Below, one piece after another: positions 12,144 to 29,900 of a DNA stretch of 64,000 nt. The notes beneath the pieces are model-generated. The model did not search any database and was not told where the DNA came from. It saw only the letters and a program-made list of their open reading frames with translations. Within the stretch, counting starts at the first letter, position 1. Each line of letters begins with the position of its first letter. Origin of the DNA: Scatophagus argus (taxonomy: Eukaryota > Chordata > Actinopteri > Scatophagidae); contig NC_058513.1 in NCBI RefSeq assembly GCF_020382885.2, positions 13,913,641 through 13,977,640 of the forward strand, read 5' to 3'. The position numbers and the translations under genes were made by a program.

Positions 12144-14028
12144 TTACTGCAGAGCTTTGGCTATAGCTGCTGCCAGGTGTTCCGGCGTTGGCTTTTCTGC
12201 AGTACAGCTGACACACAGACCTTCTGCTGTCATAGCGTCCCGTGTAGTAGGCCCTATGGCAGCAAACTGGGAAACAAAGAAGTGACTATCAGAGGCACTG
12301 AACATCCACTAAGTGCTGCACGTTCACGCATTATTTTATGTGTGTGACTTTGCCGAGGCTGTACCTTTATTTGAGGCAGCTGTTCACCTGACAGCCTCCG
12401 TACTGCTTCCAGGCAAAACTTCACTCCTGATGGACTGAAGAAAGCTATGCTGGCGGGAGTGCCCTACACAAGAAGCACACAAACTAATGAATAGTTGCTA
12501 CATTTAAAAAGAGTACTCTCTAAAATGCAGCAGGCATGGGGTTTTACCTGCTCTGTGAAATAGTTCTTTAGATTTTTCTCCAGATCTGGATGTTCAGCTG
12601 TTTGATAGACAGTCAGAGTCTCCAGGGGCACTCCTGGAAACAAAGAAACAGATCCCCACAGTGATAAAGGTAGCACAGTTATTATTTTATAATTAGTTTA
12701 AACCCCAGTGGGACTTTTATCACCTTGAGTTTTTAATCATGAGGCTCAATGAGGGAAAATGCTTACCATTGTCCCTTAAAGCCGTAGGCAAGACTTCTCT
12801 TTTGATTGAGCCACAGGGGAAAAAAAGCGGTGGAATATTTGTGTCCTCTCCTTTGATGAGAATTAAGTATAAGGTCATATTAGTCATCAGAACAATCATA
12901 GATTTTCTATTAAACTGAGATGTGAGCGTATGAAATTGTATCATACGTTCAATGATAACACGTGATAGGACGTCTGCTGTCCCGGTGTCCTCGCCGAAAG
13001 GATTCAGACCCAGATTTCGCACTGTGCAGGGAAAAAACACAAAAATGATTGTTGAGGAAATGTTGTTATCTGCAACATGTTGTGTCAAATTAATCTCAAC
13101 TAATTCATCGCAAAAAACATATACTTGTTAAAACATGGACAACAAAGAGCTCAGCTGTCACTGAAGAAAGAAGGTACAGCACATGTCAGGAGGTGATTTG
13201 GCAAAGAACAAATATTTGCTTTGAGTCACAGCAAACTGTCGCTTCTGTACAACCTGTTTCCAAATGACTAAAGGCAGTAACATCACTTCACACACTTATG
13301 TCACCACCATGCCAGGTGCCTGCCACACTCTGCTAGAGTTAGCATTAACAAAGCAAGTGTTTGAAAAATTTGGAAAAATGATACTAAGGCAGAAGAGTTT
13401 CATATGTGACAATAATTCACCTAATGCAGCTGTCGCCTTCCCAACCACATAGATGGACTTGCCGTTCCACTTGTCTTTCACAGAGCTGTTCCATTCTGAA
13501 TTAAAAATATGTACACGGTTAACATTATATCAATGGTGCAACAATTGTGCTGTTTTTGAAATACAGCACCTTCTCGCCTTTCTTCTGCTTCTAAGCACAT
13601 CTTCACAGCCTCCACTGCTCTTGGACTGGTGAATACAAGACCACCATGTTTGTCTGGTTGGAAAAGCTGAAATAGGAAGACCTCTCGATGAACAACAGAT
13701 ACATGACAAGCGGAGCAATAAATATGAAAATGCATTCATTGGACAAATGCAAAGGACGCTTACCTTATCTGACAACGTATTTAATGAGACAAACTTAAAA
13801 GACAGCACAGGGATAAGGGTTGCTTTATGTCCACATGATGCCAGTTCCTGTTGAATCAAAAATAATAAATTCCTGTGCGCACTGCACTGACAACTGCTGA
13901 GAATGCAAGCATGTACACAGTACTGTCAAAAACAAGTGGATACAGTTAAAAAAAAATGCATCTACCGTTATGTAAGGATCAGGTCCAGACTCTCCATCTC
14001 TTGGCTCTTTGAGAAGCAGCACATGCAT
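12144..14028 (-). CDS. uros: Uroporphyrinogen-III synthase
   Basis: Fourth enzyme of haem biosynthesis (cytosol): it closes hydroxymethylbilane into uroporphyrinogen III, inverting ring D. Nine coding exons (minus, 5' to 3'): 13966-14028, 13764-13847, 13570-13666, 13421-13495, 12947-13021, 12767-12850, 12548-12633, 12365-12463, 12144-12266; 786 nt, 261 aa (human 265). The two-domain HemD fold is recognisable: N-terminal [34 protein letters not shown]; then [22 protein letters not shown] and AAIGPTT. Cys73, the site of the commonest human porphyria mutation (C73R), is conserved in 'KMCLEAEE'. The open frame across 12851-12946 is read as an intron: joining GAA C to GA GAG gives R-E-D, matching human R-E-S, and all phases close. 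A non-coding first exon probably ends near 14516. Complete. Confidence 0.95.
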
Positions 14029-14509
14029 CTTGACAAAGACCTTAATTGATAAAAATAAATTGGAGAAAATACAGAATTACAAACTGGAATATGAACGTGG
14101 TTGGCAAAAATGTAACCAAGTCAGAAACTCAAAACTGCAACAACACTGAGGACAGAGGGTGTGAAGGTACAGCAAGCTAAGCTACACCCTAAAACTGTCA
14201 TGTGCAGCCTGCTGATAACAATACGGTTGAGTCACGACGATTAGACTCTCTATAAGGACCAAATAAAAGCCAGGAATGCCCCCACTTTCCCAGCAGACTG
14301 TGTGTAGTGTACATGTAGCTTAAACCTGGCTAATGTCTTCTTGTGTTATTGTTTACGTAAGGAAGACACACGACAGTTCAGCTACAGTAACGGTCCCATT
14401 AATAGAAAGCGTCAGAAATGCCTAGTGACAATAAGCCACTAATGTATCTTGCTCGTGTAGTAAGATGATATGAACTACTCAAAAAAGACAAAAATATTGC
14501 ACGAAATTA

Positions 14510-14932
14510 ACGTACCTTAAATGTTCTCTTCTAAGTACGTGACGATTCGGTCACGGTCAAGAAGTGGGGGGGGGGCATAGCATCGAATATTGATTAATCT
14601 CCCAAAAGTCAAGTCACATGTGAAAATACGTAGTTTATTACAAAAAAAGTCGAAACAACAATTTGACAATTTAATGCAAATACCGACTCATAACCAAAAC
14701 GTTGCAGTTTAGGATTAAATAAACGTCATCCCCTTTTTCTAAAATGGTTTATCCCATTTTACCAGTAGGCGACAAGCGAACATTAGGGCTCTGAGGGTTG
14801 CAAAGGCAGGTAGTAATTCGCTTATACTTGGAGCCGTAATGGTGGCCTCAGAGATTCAGCTTCCTACCGGGCTGTGGGACTTTAAGCTTAGCCCCGCCCA
14901 CTCTGTTGACACGTGTGTTGCCTGTTTGCAGC
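14510..14932. promoter_or_regulatory. Shared uros/bccip bidirectional promoter
   Basis: uros (-) and bccip (+) start codons are about 900 bp apart. A plausible uros non-coding exon (minus-strand donor AAG|GTACGTTA near 14516; acceptor TTAAG just before the ATG exon) leaves roughly 350-400 bp between the transcript starts. Elements visible: an inverted repeat CGTGAC-N6-GTCACG (14538-14543 and 14550-14555), a G run at about 14567-14575, and a GC box GCCCCGCCC at about 14890-14898, just before bccip. No TATA box was found. That this acts as one divergent promoter is inferred from the geometry. Confidence 0.5.
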
Positions 14933-17165
14933 ATGGCTTCGTCTGCCAAGCGGAGAGCAGTAGGTCTGGGTGAAAATCCAGAGGAAAGTGAAAACAGCTC
15001 TGATGAGATTCCGGAGGAGGAGGATGATTCCGGAGAGGAGGACAGCGAGGCATCGGAGGAGGAGATCAATGAGGTAAAGGGAGAAACAGGTCTTGTAATG
15101 TTAATGCTGTGCATGGCCTAGCTAGCTACCTGGCTAACTCAGCTGTCGGCTAATTTGGAAACAGGAACACAGTTATTTGATGTTGCCGTTAACCAGAATT
15201 GAAGAAACTGGGTTACTAAGCTACATAACTTGTAATATCACGTTGACCGAACAATAAAACTACATTTGCTCATTAACTGAAAAACTTAATGAAAGAACTA
15301 CTCGATACATGTAATTAAATCCACACAGGCAGGTTTCTGTTGTTGTTGAAAGCTCTTTTGCTTTGTTATTGATTCACAGGAGGTCGTTGTGGACTTCGAA
15401 GCCCACACCATTTCAGACAACGACTTCAATGGCATTAAGAAACTCTTACAACAGGTTTTGGACTGTATTAATGTTCTGGCTCTTAAATTTTCCATGCTGG
15501 GCGCAAGCATGGCCTCACTCATGTCAAGTCTCTTATGTTTGTATACAGGTCTTCCTGAAGGCTCATGTAAATACATCAGAGATGACCGACATCATCATAC
15601 AACAGAATCATGTTGGAAGTGTCATCAAGGTGAGTTATTGAGTGGTTTAAACTCATCTCAGATTTTACAGGTAAGTTTTCACCAGTTTCAGCTCCAACGT
15701 GTATTTGTTTTTTCCTTCACTTTGCTTCAGCAAGCTGAGGTGCCAGAAGACAGCGATGACGACGACCCAGATGAGGTGTTTGGATTTATCACTATGCTCA
15801 ACCTAACCGAGAGAAAGGTAAAACCCCGGGCATGCACCAGCCCGAAACACTAAACGGCTACTTTGCACTCTGGCAGTGTAGGGTTTTACACGTCTGATAG
15901 TTAATTAAAAATGTCATATTGTGTGTAATGCTGTTTGCAGGGTGTGCAGTGTGTGGAGGAAATTAAGGAGCTGATCGTGGACCAGTGCGAGAAGAACTCT
16001 CCCCATAGTGTGACGGAGCAGCTAGAGCAGATCCTCAGTGACACCAGCAAGCCTGTGGGGCTGCTGCTGAGTGAGCGCTTCATCAATGTGCCTCCACAGA
16101 TTGCCCTCCCACTGCACAAACATCTCCAGTGAGTTCTGCTTTGTTCCATTTATGTCGTCGTCTGTATTTCCTGTCAGGGAGAAATCTACTCCTAATCATA
16201 CCAGTTTAAAATAGCTACAGAAGTGTTTCACAAAGATGCCAACAAAGGTGCAATTTTAGAACGGATTTTTAGTTTAGTTTTGTTTTTTCATTCGAGATGA
16301 TCACACCTAGTTAAAGAATCTGATCTCCCTGTCACACTTTATTGCATTTTGCTGCATGCTTGAATTATGTATTGATCCCTCTGAATCCTGGTGATTGATC
16401 TGCTATTTGCCTCTGTATTGTGCATGAACTGCTGGTTTAGCTACACTGTTGAAGTTCTCTTGTTGACTGAAATGCATACTTAAGCTGCTGGTGCTTCACA
16501 AATGGAGAAAAAGCTTGGTACATAGTTGCTTACAAATCTAAAAGCTAATGGAGTGTCTGTGGTATCTCAGTGAATTGGATACAAAAAAATGAAAACCATT
16601 CTTCTTGTTTTGTTGTTAAAAAAATCACTCTTTTGAAAGGGTTCTGTGCAGGAAATGAAAAAACTCAAAGTCATTCTGTCCTCCAGGGAAGAAATAGCTG
16701 AAGCCCAGAGGACAAATAAGCCCAGTGGGAGATGTCACTATTGTCTGATGATCAGCAAGACCTGCAAAGAGGCAAGCAAATCTATTCCAGCCAGAGGAGG
16801 AGCTCCCAAAGAGGAATACCAGTTTGTGAACGCAGAGGAGGAATTCTTCTATGAGGTAAAGTCAAGTAAATTCGAGCCAAGTCTCAGATGTTAACTAAAC
16901 ATTTAAACATAATATGCAGAAAGTAGATGTAGAACATTTGTATTCTTGTCTAAATATTCTTGCAGTTTTAAACATTGTCTGATTCTCACTACAGCAAGCC
17001 ATCATCAAGTTCCACTACTCTGTCCAGGAAGAGGCAGACTCGTGTTTGAGCGGCAGGTGGTCGTTTGATGATGTTCCCATGAAACCTTTCAGGACAGTGA
17101 TGCTGATACCAGCTGACAGAATGCCTGTCGTTATGGACAAACTGAAAGAATATCTAACAGTGTGA
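14933..17165 (+). CDS. bccip: BRCA2 and CDKN1A-interacting protein
   Basis: Nuclear protein that binds BRCA2 and p21 in human cells and has roles in homologous recombination, cell-cycle control and 60S ribosome biogenesis. Seven exons: 14933-15073, 15380-15454, 15549-15629, 15731-15817, 15941-16128, 16687-16855, 16995-17165; 912 nt, 303 aa (human about 314). The N-terminus has a basic patch (AKRRAV) and then a long Glu/Asp/Ser-rich acidic tract (about residues 14-47). The conserved body follows: FEAHTISDNDFNGIKKLLQQ, IIIQQNHVGSVIK, EVFGFITMLNLTERK, VGLLLSERFINVPPQIALP, RTNKPSGRC, NAEEEFFYE, and the C-terminal WSFDDVP...LKEYLTV. The exon 6 acceptor at 16687 is required: the nearer AG at about 16649 leads at once to a stop. 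The C-terminus corresponds to the beta-type human isoform as I recall it. Start chosen at MASSAKRR, matching human MASRSKRR. Confidence 0.95.
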
Positions 17166-18304
17166 ACCTCACAATAAACTAAGTCACCTATGCACACATT
17201 GAAGACCTTCAGGCTCGTGGATACGGCTCAATACAAGACTCTACAAAAAATGTTCTTTTGGTAATGTCAGCGCCAGTATTGCAAACCTGACGTTTATTAC
17301 ATGTTGTTTTTAGCAGTTTAAGAGATGCAGTTTTTACAAATTCCTGGTACACTGCAGAAATATATAGTTTTATGAGGTGAACAGAAATACAGCATCACAT
17401 CATGCTTCTTTAAAGACTTTTATTACAAGATTATGAACCAAATCTTTTATGTTTATGACAGCTGATACATGAGCTTGCAGTCCAGTCTCAGCAGATGAAG
17501 AAGGGAGCCAGTGTCATTTGTCATTAAGTCAAATTGCCAACTGATTAAAATCTGGTCATTCTTATGTGCTTGTTTACAGTAACTTGATAAAAGACTAAAT
17601 TTCACAAATCTGGATTGTTGACACATACAGGAGCAGAATCTTATATGGGGTTTGTTTCTTTGTTTGTAATCCATTTCTATAGATACCTTTCCACTGATTA
17701 ATAATAAATATATTATATCTCCGTGGCTTGACATTAATTTTTTAATCTGGCAGCATGTAAACTCCCACATAATGTTTCAATTTCATAACCTTTCCATGTG
17801 TACCAACTCGTCTGAAGAGGTCAGCTTTGCATAAGAAAGGAAGCAGGTGACAAATGAGTTCTTCAGCAGGTGGTACATGCATCAAAGTGTCAGACCGTGT
17901 CTTTGAATCTGCATTTTACTTGGTTATGTGCACAGGAGGTGTGATAGAATACTGCAACAGACGACATCCATCTGCCGCCCCTCTGCTGCTCATTAAAGTC
18001 TAAAGATCTAAACAGCCATCAGGATACTTGCAAGAAAACTTCCTTCAGATGCTAGAAAAAAAGGAATGTACTGGTTATAACTTGGAATGGACCACAACTA
18101 ATAAAAAGGTGTTCATGGTTTACTCTATTTTACGGCTTGTTAGCCCACAGATTCAGTCTTCTTTGCTCATTTTCACATCGAAACGACTTAAGCGATGTAG
18201 TAACTTAATACTACAGTCCCTGGTTTGCACTGACCACAAACACTACACGTAAATGCATTTGGTGATTGCAATACGTCCCAGATTTTCAGATTTGTGATTT
18301 CACA
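17166..18304. other. Convergent 3' regions of bccip and dhx32
   Basis: bccip has AATAAA at 17173-17178, only 8 bp after its stop, so its 3' UTR should be very short. On the minus strand AATAAA occurs at 17418-17423 and again at 17293-17298, either of which could end a dhx32 3' UTR of about 0.9-1.0 kb. The two transcripts then end within about 250 bp of each other without needing to overlap. No other gene was seen here. Confidence 0.55.
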
Positions 18305-23385
<5,081 letters not shown>

Positions 23386-23700
23386 GACAAAGATATATTT
23401 GTTAATCCGTACAAGAGATCACAAAAGTTTTCCTACTCGTCCATCTTGGGTTCCATTTCGTTATTACTGGAAATATTTTAAAAAACAACGAGTTTCGGTC
23501 CAGTTTATCCTAAATTCGCGTAGCCTATTTAGACGCGAAAAATGATCAGAAGTTGTTCCGTTTGGAGCTGCCTAACTCTTAGTGCGCACCGGCGCGTAAT
23601 TTCCACTCAGCGTGGCTTCACACGTGTTTTGATTTGCATGGAGCGCGTTACAGAGCTTCACACTCGCTACTGAGCGACTGTCCGCGGACCTGCCATAATC
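23386..23700 (-). promoter_or_regulatory. dhx32 CpG-rich promoter region
   Basis: The 300 bp before the dhx32 start codon are richer in CpG than the surroundings, especially 23515-23695 (GCGCACCGGCGCG, GAGCGCG, TCCGCGGAC). An E-box CACGTG lies at 23621-23626 and an octamer ATTTGCAT at 23632-23639. No TATA box was seen at a suitable distance. A housekeeping-type promoter is inferred. Confidence 0.4.
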
Positions 23701-26700
23701 CAAGCCTGCTTATCCAAAATAAACACGAGGACTATGACGCCAAATCAAATCCCAAATATCCTCGAAAATGAATAATAAATCTACAAGCTTTGATAGGAAG
23801 TCTTTCCCCTCATAATTACTACCTTTCATATCATTATAATAATGACCTTGTATCTCAGAAAGTATTCACACTAAGCCATAAATATGGGACTTTTGCATAT
23901 GTTCATATAGCTCAAAATGATAAGACACCGTGTCATATTTGTGAGGTGAAAACACAATAGTTGTGAGATGTAATTTATTAAACATTATAAAATACTTCAG
24001 TTGACCCATTCACCTTCAGCAGGCTGCAGGTTCACCACGAGGTGGAGCTAACGGGTCACCATCAGACCAGTTCTCACACGGCTTGACTTAAATTAATGAA
24101 CCTTTCTAAATATTATTATATTATTATATTTAGAAAGGTTCTAAATTAACTTAAACTTGAATTGATGAACCTTTCTAAATATTATTATATTTAGAACGGT
24201 TCAGTAATTTAAGTCAAGCCGTGCGAACCTTTCTAAATAACAATAAAGCTTGTTAGGACACTTAACTATGAAACAAGCCTCAATGCCTCAGCTTTGCTGC
24301 AACTAACAATATGCCCTGTGAGAAAAAGGCCTTCTACATAATGAATACTTTTACTTTTCCTAACATAACATTACAATTTGAATTCAGGGCTTCCACTTTC
24401 TAATGGAGTTTTTTTTACACTACTACATACATAAACAAAAGATCTGAATTCTTCTTTTACCACTGCAGATAATCACACTCAAGTGTAGTTCAAATATTCA
24501 GTACTAAACACTGAATTTAGACACAATAAATGTTTAGTTTTTGACCTTGGCATCCCAACTCTCTCCTTGTTTTGTTTTTTGTTTGTTTAAAATGTGCCTG
24601 GAGCTGTGACTTTGTAATTACATGATGTTGTCTGCATCTGGTTTCTGCGAGTCCTTCTTACCGTGCTGACCTGCTTTGATTTCTCTTTAGTGAGGGATTT
24701 CCCCCCATAATGTTGTTATTGAACATCCTTTTAATCACACTCACACTTGACTCCACCAGGTCAGCACTGAACACATAATCCCACAGGTGTATTGATTGAA
24801 GCAGTATTTGTATCATTTACAAAGACCTTGTCAAATGGCTTCTAGAGGGAGGCTCAGACTGTTGAAAAATGCTAAGCTGCTTCAGATGTCAGAGTTAAGT
24901 TGTAATTTGCAACCTCAAAAGACTGCTGTGAAATGTTAAATTACACTTATTACTGTGTTCAGTATTCAGTCGTCTAGTTGCAATTTGCTCAAGCATAAAA
25001 GAAATGCCAGAAGCTCTTGAGAAAAGGGTTACTTTTTGTAGATGCAAACCTTTTGTAGTTTTAAAATTTAATACCGTATGAAATCTGTCTCGAATTCTTA
25101 ACAAGAACTGCAGCAGACAAATTGCCATTGACTGTCTTTTCTATTTCAACACTCAAAGGGGCTTTTTTAAGTAAAGAAATCATAATCATTCAATCACTTA
25201 CTCCTCTCATATAATTGATTTTTCACTTTTGTAAACTGATATGCCTCACTGAAAACATGCATGCTGTGTATCAAAAAGTTCAAACACAAAGATCAATAAT
25301 GAACATGTTCTTCAGTGTTTCAAAACAATTTTACTAATACTGCATGAGTGTTCAAAATGTACACATGATGTATCAAACAATCATTATTAAAAAAGCATTT
25401 TCACATGGAGATGTGTTCACCTGTAACACAACTTATGAGGAACATACTGACATAACATACAGTTGGGTGTCTGGACTCAAATACTGTATACTTGTACATG
25501 GACACATAGCACTGAAAAGAGCAAAGTAAACAAAGCAATGAATGTAGAACTAGTGCAGTATTAAAAAGGTAACAGTATCAAAAGTAACAAAAGTCCAAAG
25601 TCGGTTTTCAGCCTACATATTTGTGAACGGAAGCTGTGCTTAAAGGAAACGCTGCTCAGTGTGAATGTATATACGCTGTATTGCAAACCACTAAAACAAT
25701 AATTCTGCAAAATTCATAAAACACGATTCAACTGCCACAAATCCAATTTATGCAGGATTTAGTATATGGCATGTAGATTGGCTTTAAAAATCTCAACAGC
25801 CAAATTAAAAAAGTACAAAAACATAAAAGTGAAAACAAACAAACAAAAAAAAAACTACCGTTAAATAACCACGTGTCCTTCTCAAGACAATCTATCCTTT
25901 CCCACTGCAGAAAAACATGACTTAAAAGCCACATGTGAACCCTGTAAACAGATAACAGGCTGTTTACATGTAGAGCCTCCGTAACGGCCGTATGGACACG
26001 GTGTTAGTAAAGTCCTCAAAGTGTCTTACAGGGTCCTCGGTGTGGACTGACTGGCACATCGGGAAAATACTCAAAAACACACACAACCTTTAGCAAAGTA
26101 ATATTTCAGAGAAGTTTACTCCCTCTGCGGGATGAGCGCTTCCTTGATCTCGGCTCATTTTAGATCCTTGTGCAGTTCATACCTCAGTACCCAGATCCCT
26201 CAAGTGCGCTTCTTGGGGCTTATTAATGAAATGGAAATGGCAAATCAGTGACATTTCACAATTCAACTTGTCACCTTTCCAAAATATAAATGCAGAGGAA
26301 ACAGACCTGAACTTCAGACGTCTGTGAAGAACAAGCTCCTCTTTCCCCAGATGCAGAACAGCTGCAGTAATACCCCTTTTGCCTTTCTCTGTGGTTGTTT
26401 CCAGCCTTGTCGAACTGTAGAACTGCTATGGAGAGCATCACCCTTTAAGAAAAACCCCACTGGATTCCAAATGTACTACAAATGTTTTCTCTCTTCTCAT
26501 CCGCCATTGCACAATACTCTTTTTTCAACTCATTAAAACACATTTCACAAAAATCAAAAATTTCACAGATTGGCTTTTTACGTTTTGATCTTGCGTTACT
26601 CTCCATGATAAAGAGCATTTGATGAAACTGATGCAAACAACAAATTAAAAATTCAAAGTGGCTACGGTGTAGTAAAAGTGTCTGGCACAGTGCACTGCGT

Positions 26701-26902
26701 GGCAATAAATACTGAATATAAATACTTTACATGTACCTGAGCTCAGACTCGTAGCACCATTCAGAGACAGAGCACCAGAGGGACACAGCGGATCTCCTGA
26801 TTCAAAACTCAGAGAAGCCACCATCTTTTTAAGGTTTTCAGAGTTTTCATAGTGCAAATTTCGTACTGTCTTATCACAACAATGTCCCGTCCGGCCAAAG
26901 TC
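23701..26902. other. Gene-free interval between dhx32 and adam12, including adam12 3' UTR
   Basis: No exon chain was found on either strand. In human this interval holds the 5' part of FANK1, and nothing resembling its fibronectin type III or ankyrin repeats is visible. The right-hand part, below the adam12 stop at 26903, must contain that gene's 3' UTR; no single polyadenylation signal stands out. A compound inverted repeat lies at 24077-24239. Confidence 0.55.
24077..24239. repeat. Compound fold-back repeat
   Basis: Outer arms 24077-24120 and 24180-24223 are inverted copies (38 of 44 bases match by eye), beginning CACGGCTTGACTTAAATTA. Within and just beyond them the 15-mer GAACCTTTCTAAATA occurs five times in alternating direction: forward 24098-24112, reverse 24127-24141, forward 24167-24181, reverse 24188-24202 (one mismatch), forward 24225-24239. 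The unit can fold into nested hairpins. It looks like a small non-autonomous fold-back element or a replication-generated palindrome. No coding capacity. Confidence 0.75.
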
Positions 26903-29900
26903 TCAGCTGCTGTATTTAACGTTGGCAATTATGCAAGGCTTTGGTAGTGTTGGAGGTTGCTTGAGACTGGGTCTACAGGAGGAAGAAAAGAAAAAAAAAT
27001 CTCTCAGTGAATGATACCAGCTTTAGTGTTGTTGTTCAGTTAAGGTTTGAACTTACTTTTTGGGGTGTGGGACAGGGCGAAAGGGTCTGGGTACACCAGG
27101 GGTTGGTGCAGGGCCACAAACAGCAGAGGACGGTTGGACCACACTGTGGCCCTGCACTACAGAGGGACTTCGAACCAGACGAGAGCTCCTTGGATCTGCA
27201 GGAAGGGGTTTCTGAGGAGGACTGGGCTTCTCCAACTCCTGACAAAGGACAGACATGTCAGTTAACTGAGAACCTCCACTAGGTGGCACTCACAGCCAGT
27301 CATTTCGAGCTCAGATCTGCTCATCGTGTCCTCCCTCTCTCAGACTTTGGGGCAGCCCTGCCCACGCTACGAGAGGAATCATCATGTGGTTTTAATCTTT
27401 GGAAGACTGAGATTGTGATAAAGGCCTGCTACCTAGCCCCCATCTGGTCTCTATTCACTTCCTCCTCTTCTCCTCTTCTCTTGGAGAGAAGCCTCCTCAA
27501 ACATCAGAGAGGAAGGAGCCAAACAACCAAACCTCAGACCTCACTCAACCGTGGAATTGGGTATTCCTATTCAAAACGTAATTCTTTTGTCAAAGTCTAA
27601 TTTGATACCCTAATTCCATGTTTTTGTTGAAAACCTATATGCTGTCAGTACACTCTCGAACGCAGGCTATGCGTCTCCATTACCCTATAAGGTCACGTAT
27701 CATGACAATTTGTGCTGCTGCTAATTCATCACGTTGACAGCCTGTACCGTCATGCAATAGGGACGACTTGAGCGCCATCCAAAAATATTAGCACAAAGCC
27801 AAATGGTAGTGAAGTGAAATGTGGGCAAATGAAAAGAGAGCTCCTGGGTCTGATGAGGTGATTAATAGGCACAAAATGTTACTTCAGCTTCAACTTAAAA
27901 TAACTAAACCCCCATCTCACAAACCCAAGTCTGTCTGAAAACCTGCTGGCTCCATCGGGTGAAGCTAGCTCTCCCATGATGCAAAGCTTCCATGCCCCCA
28001 GCAGAGCGCTTTCACTGTGGGGAGGAAAAAAGGGGCTTTGTCAACGTCTTGAAGCTGCCAAACAGCTGCTAAAGATACTGTCAGTGAAGTCCGCTGCCAG
28101 CAGACATCACTTTCAGTTTCACACTTTGACATTAAATGGAAACAGCTGAGAAGGAAAATCTTCTTCCTGAAGTTGACCCCAACCCCCCCCCCCCCCCCCC
28201 CCGAAAAAACAAAAAAACAAACAAATAAAACACAGAGTGGCTGCACTTCACCTGAAAGAAGCTTTGCAAAACTGAATGGAATTATTTCTTCAAATGGCTC
28301 TGGAAACTATATTTATATTCTAAAACAAAGCACAAATATCCTTGTCACTGTGTTGCATTTTGATTTCTGTTGTTCGGTGTTATGGTTTGCATTTTTTTTT
28401 TAATACCAAGCTGTCCAGGAACTGCAGATCTGCCACGCCATAACAAGTAGCTATTAAGCTAAATCTGCCATATTTGCATCACAGTGATGCCCAGGATAAC
28501 ACACAACCTTAAACAACCATTCAGCATTTATAAGATATAAAGACATTGTCAAGTGTTAATGTACAGTATTTGTTGACACCAACCCCTATAAAGTTCTTTT
28601 TTAAAAGTTATTACACAATTATTGTGTTTTATTATATTGTCATTCATTTTCTGTTGCCCAAAGGAGATACAGTCATAAATACTTAAATTTCAACTATATT
28701 ATAGTGTGTTATTGCCAGTTCGTTACTCATTTCTAAAATGTTTTTGTAGTACTTAACTTAAATTGTTACTAAGAACATCAACGTGCACTGTGTCAAAAGT
28801 AAATAAGTACAGGAATAGAACATTATGAAAACACATCTATCAATTAAAGCTTGGAGTCATTATGTAATGTTCTCCATATTCAAGTACTCCATATACTGTC
28901 ATAATGTTTGTTAGATCCAGACCAGCATTATGTTTTAAGGCCAGACCGCCTCCTGACCCCTCCATTAATGTGGACAAGTCTAGGATGTTATTATATGTTT
29001 AACACACCTCTAATTAGCCTGATGCTGGTGCGGCATCGCTTTGACCTCAGCTCTCCAGCAGCGTCGTTTTCAGTGCTGTCATCAAAGGCTGGACTGCCAT
29101 CCATGGCAGAAACTACAGTCGACTCTGGGCTAGTTTCAGGCTGGAACTTAATGATTTTGCATCTGCATTTTGCCCATCTTTTCTTTTACTTATTTGTGCT
29201 TTCTTTGAGCACTGCAAGTAATGGTTATTTTGTATAGTGATTCATCTCTTATTGCTAATGCTTGCAGCCCCTGCCTTAACAATGTATTGATTATCTTTCA
29301 TCTTTCAATCAGTTCCTTCACTCACTATCTCTCTCTTGTCTCTTTATCACTTTGTCTTTCTGTATATTTTTATCCTCTCTCTCTCTCTCTGGGTCTCTCT
29401 GCCTCACTTGCCCACAGGATACAAGTGAAACCAGATTAAAGGCAAATAAGAGTCTTTGAGAATCGTGAGCGAGAGGGATTTCACACCAGAAACCTCCTGC
29501 TTTCTCTTCCCCTCGACTTTGACAGCCTGCAATGCCGTAGCTAAACTCCATGAGATACTAGTGGCAGCAAATTTACCACCCTGTGATATTTGGACGTACT
29601 TGCTCTCTCTAGTTGCTGTTTCATCTATTCTGTCCCTCCTCTCTGCAAGTTGGGCTCCATTTTCATTATTTATGCGGTAGTTTGTATTGTAGAATTGAAG
29701 TCTCACATGGATGGTGCTAGCTCCTGGGTTAGCCTCGTTATTTTATGAGACTGTGCGTAACTGTCAAAAAGCATATACTATATAAGACACAAAAGAACTG
29801 TGAAAATGGTCGATATCACACCCATTTGACGGTGCAATGAACAGCATCATTTCCCTGGTTGGGTCTTACAGGCTGCGGTAGTGAGTAAAAGCTCCACAGA

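Noticed and set aside
12851..12946. Continuous open frame joining uros exons 5 and 6
   Set aside because: Reading through would insert residues absent from human UROS. Splicing from 12947 to 12850 restores R-E-D-T and the correct phase.
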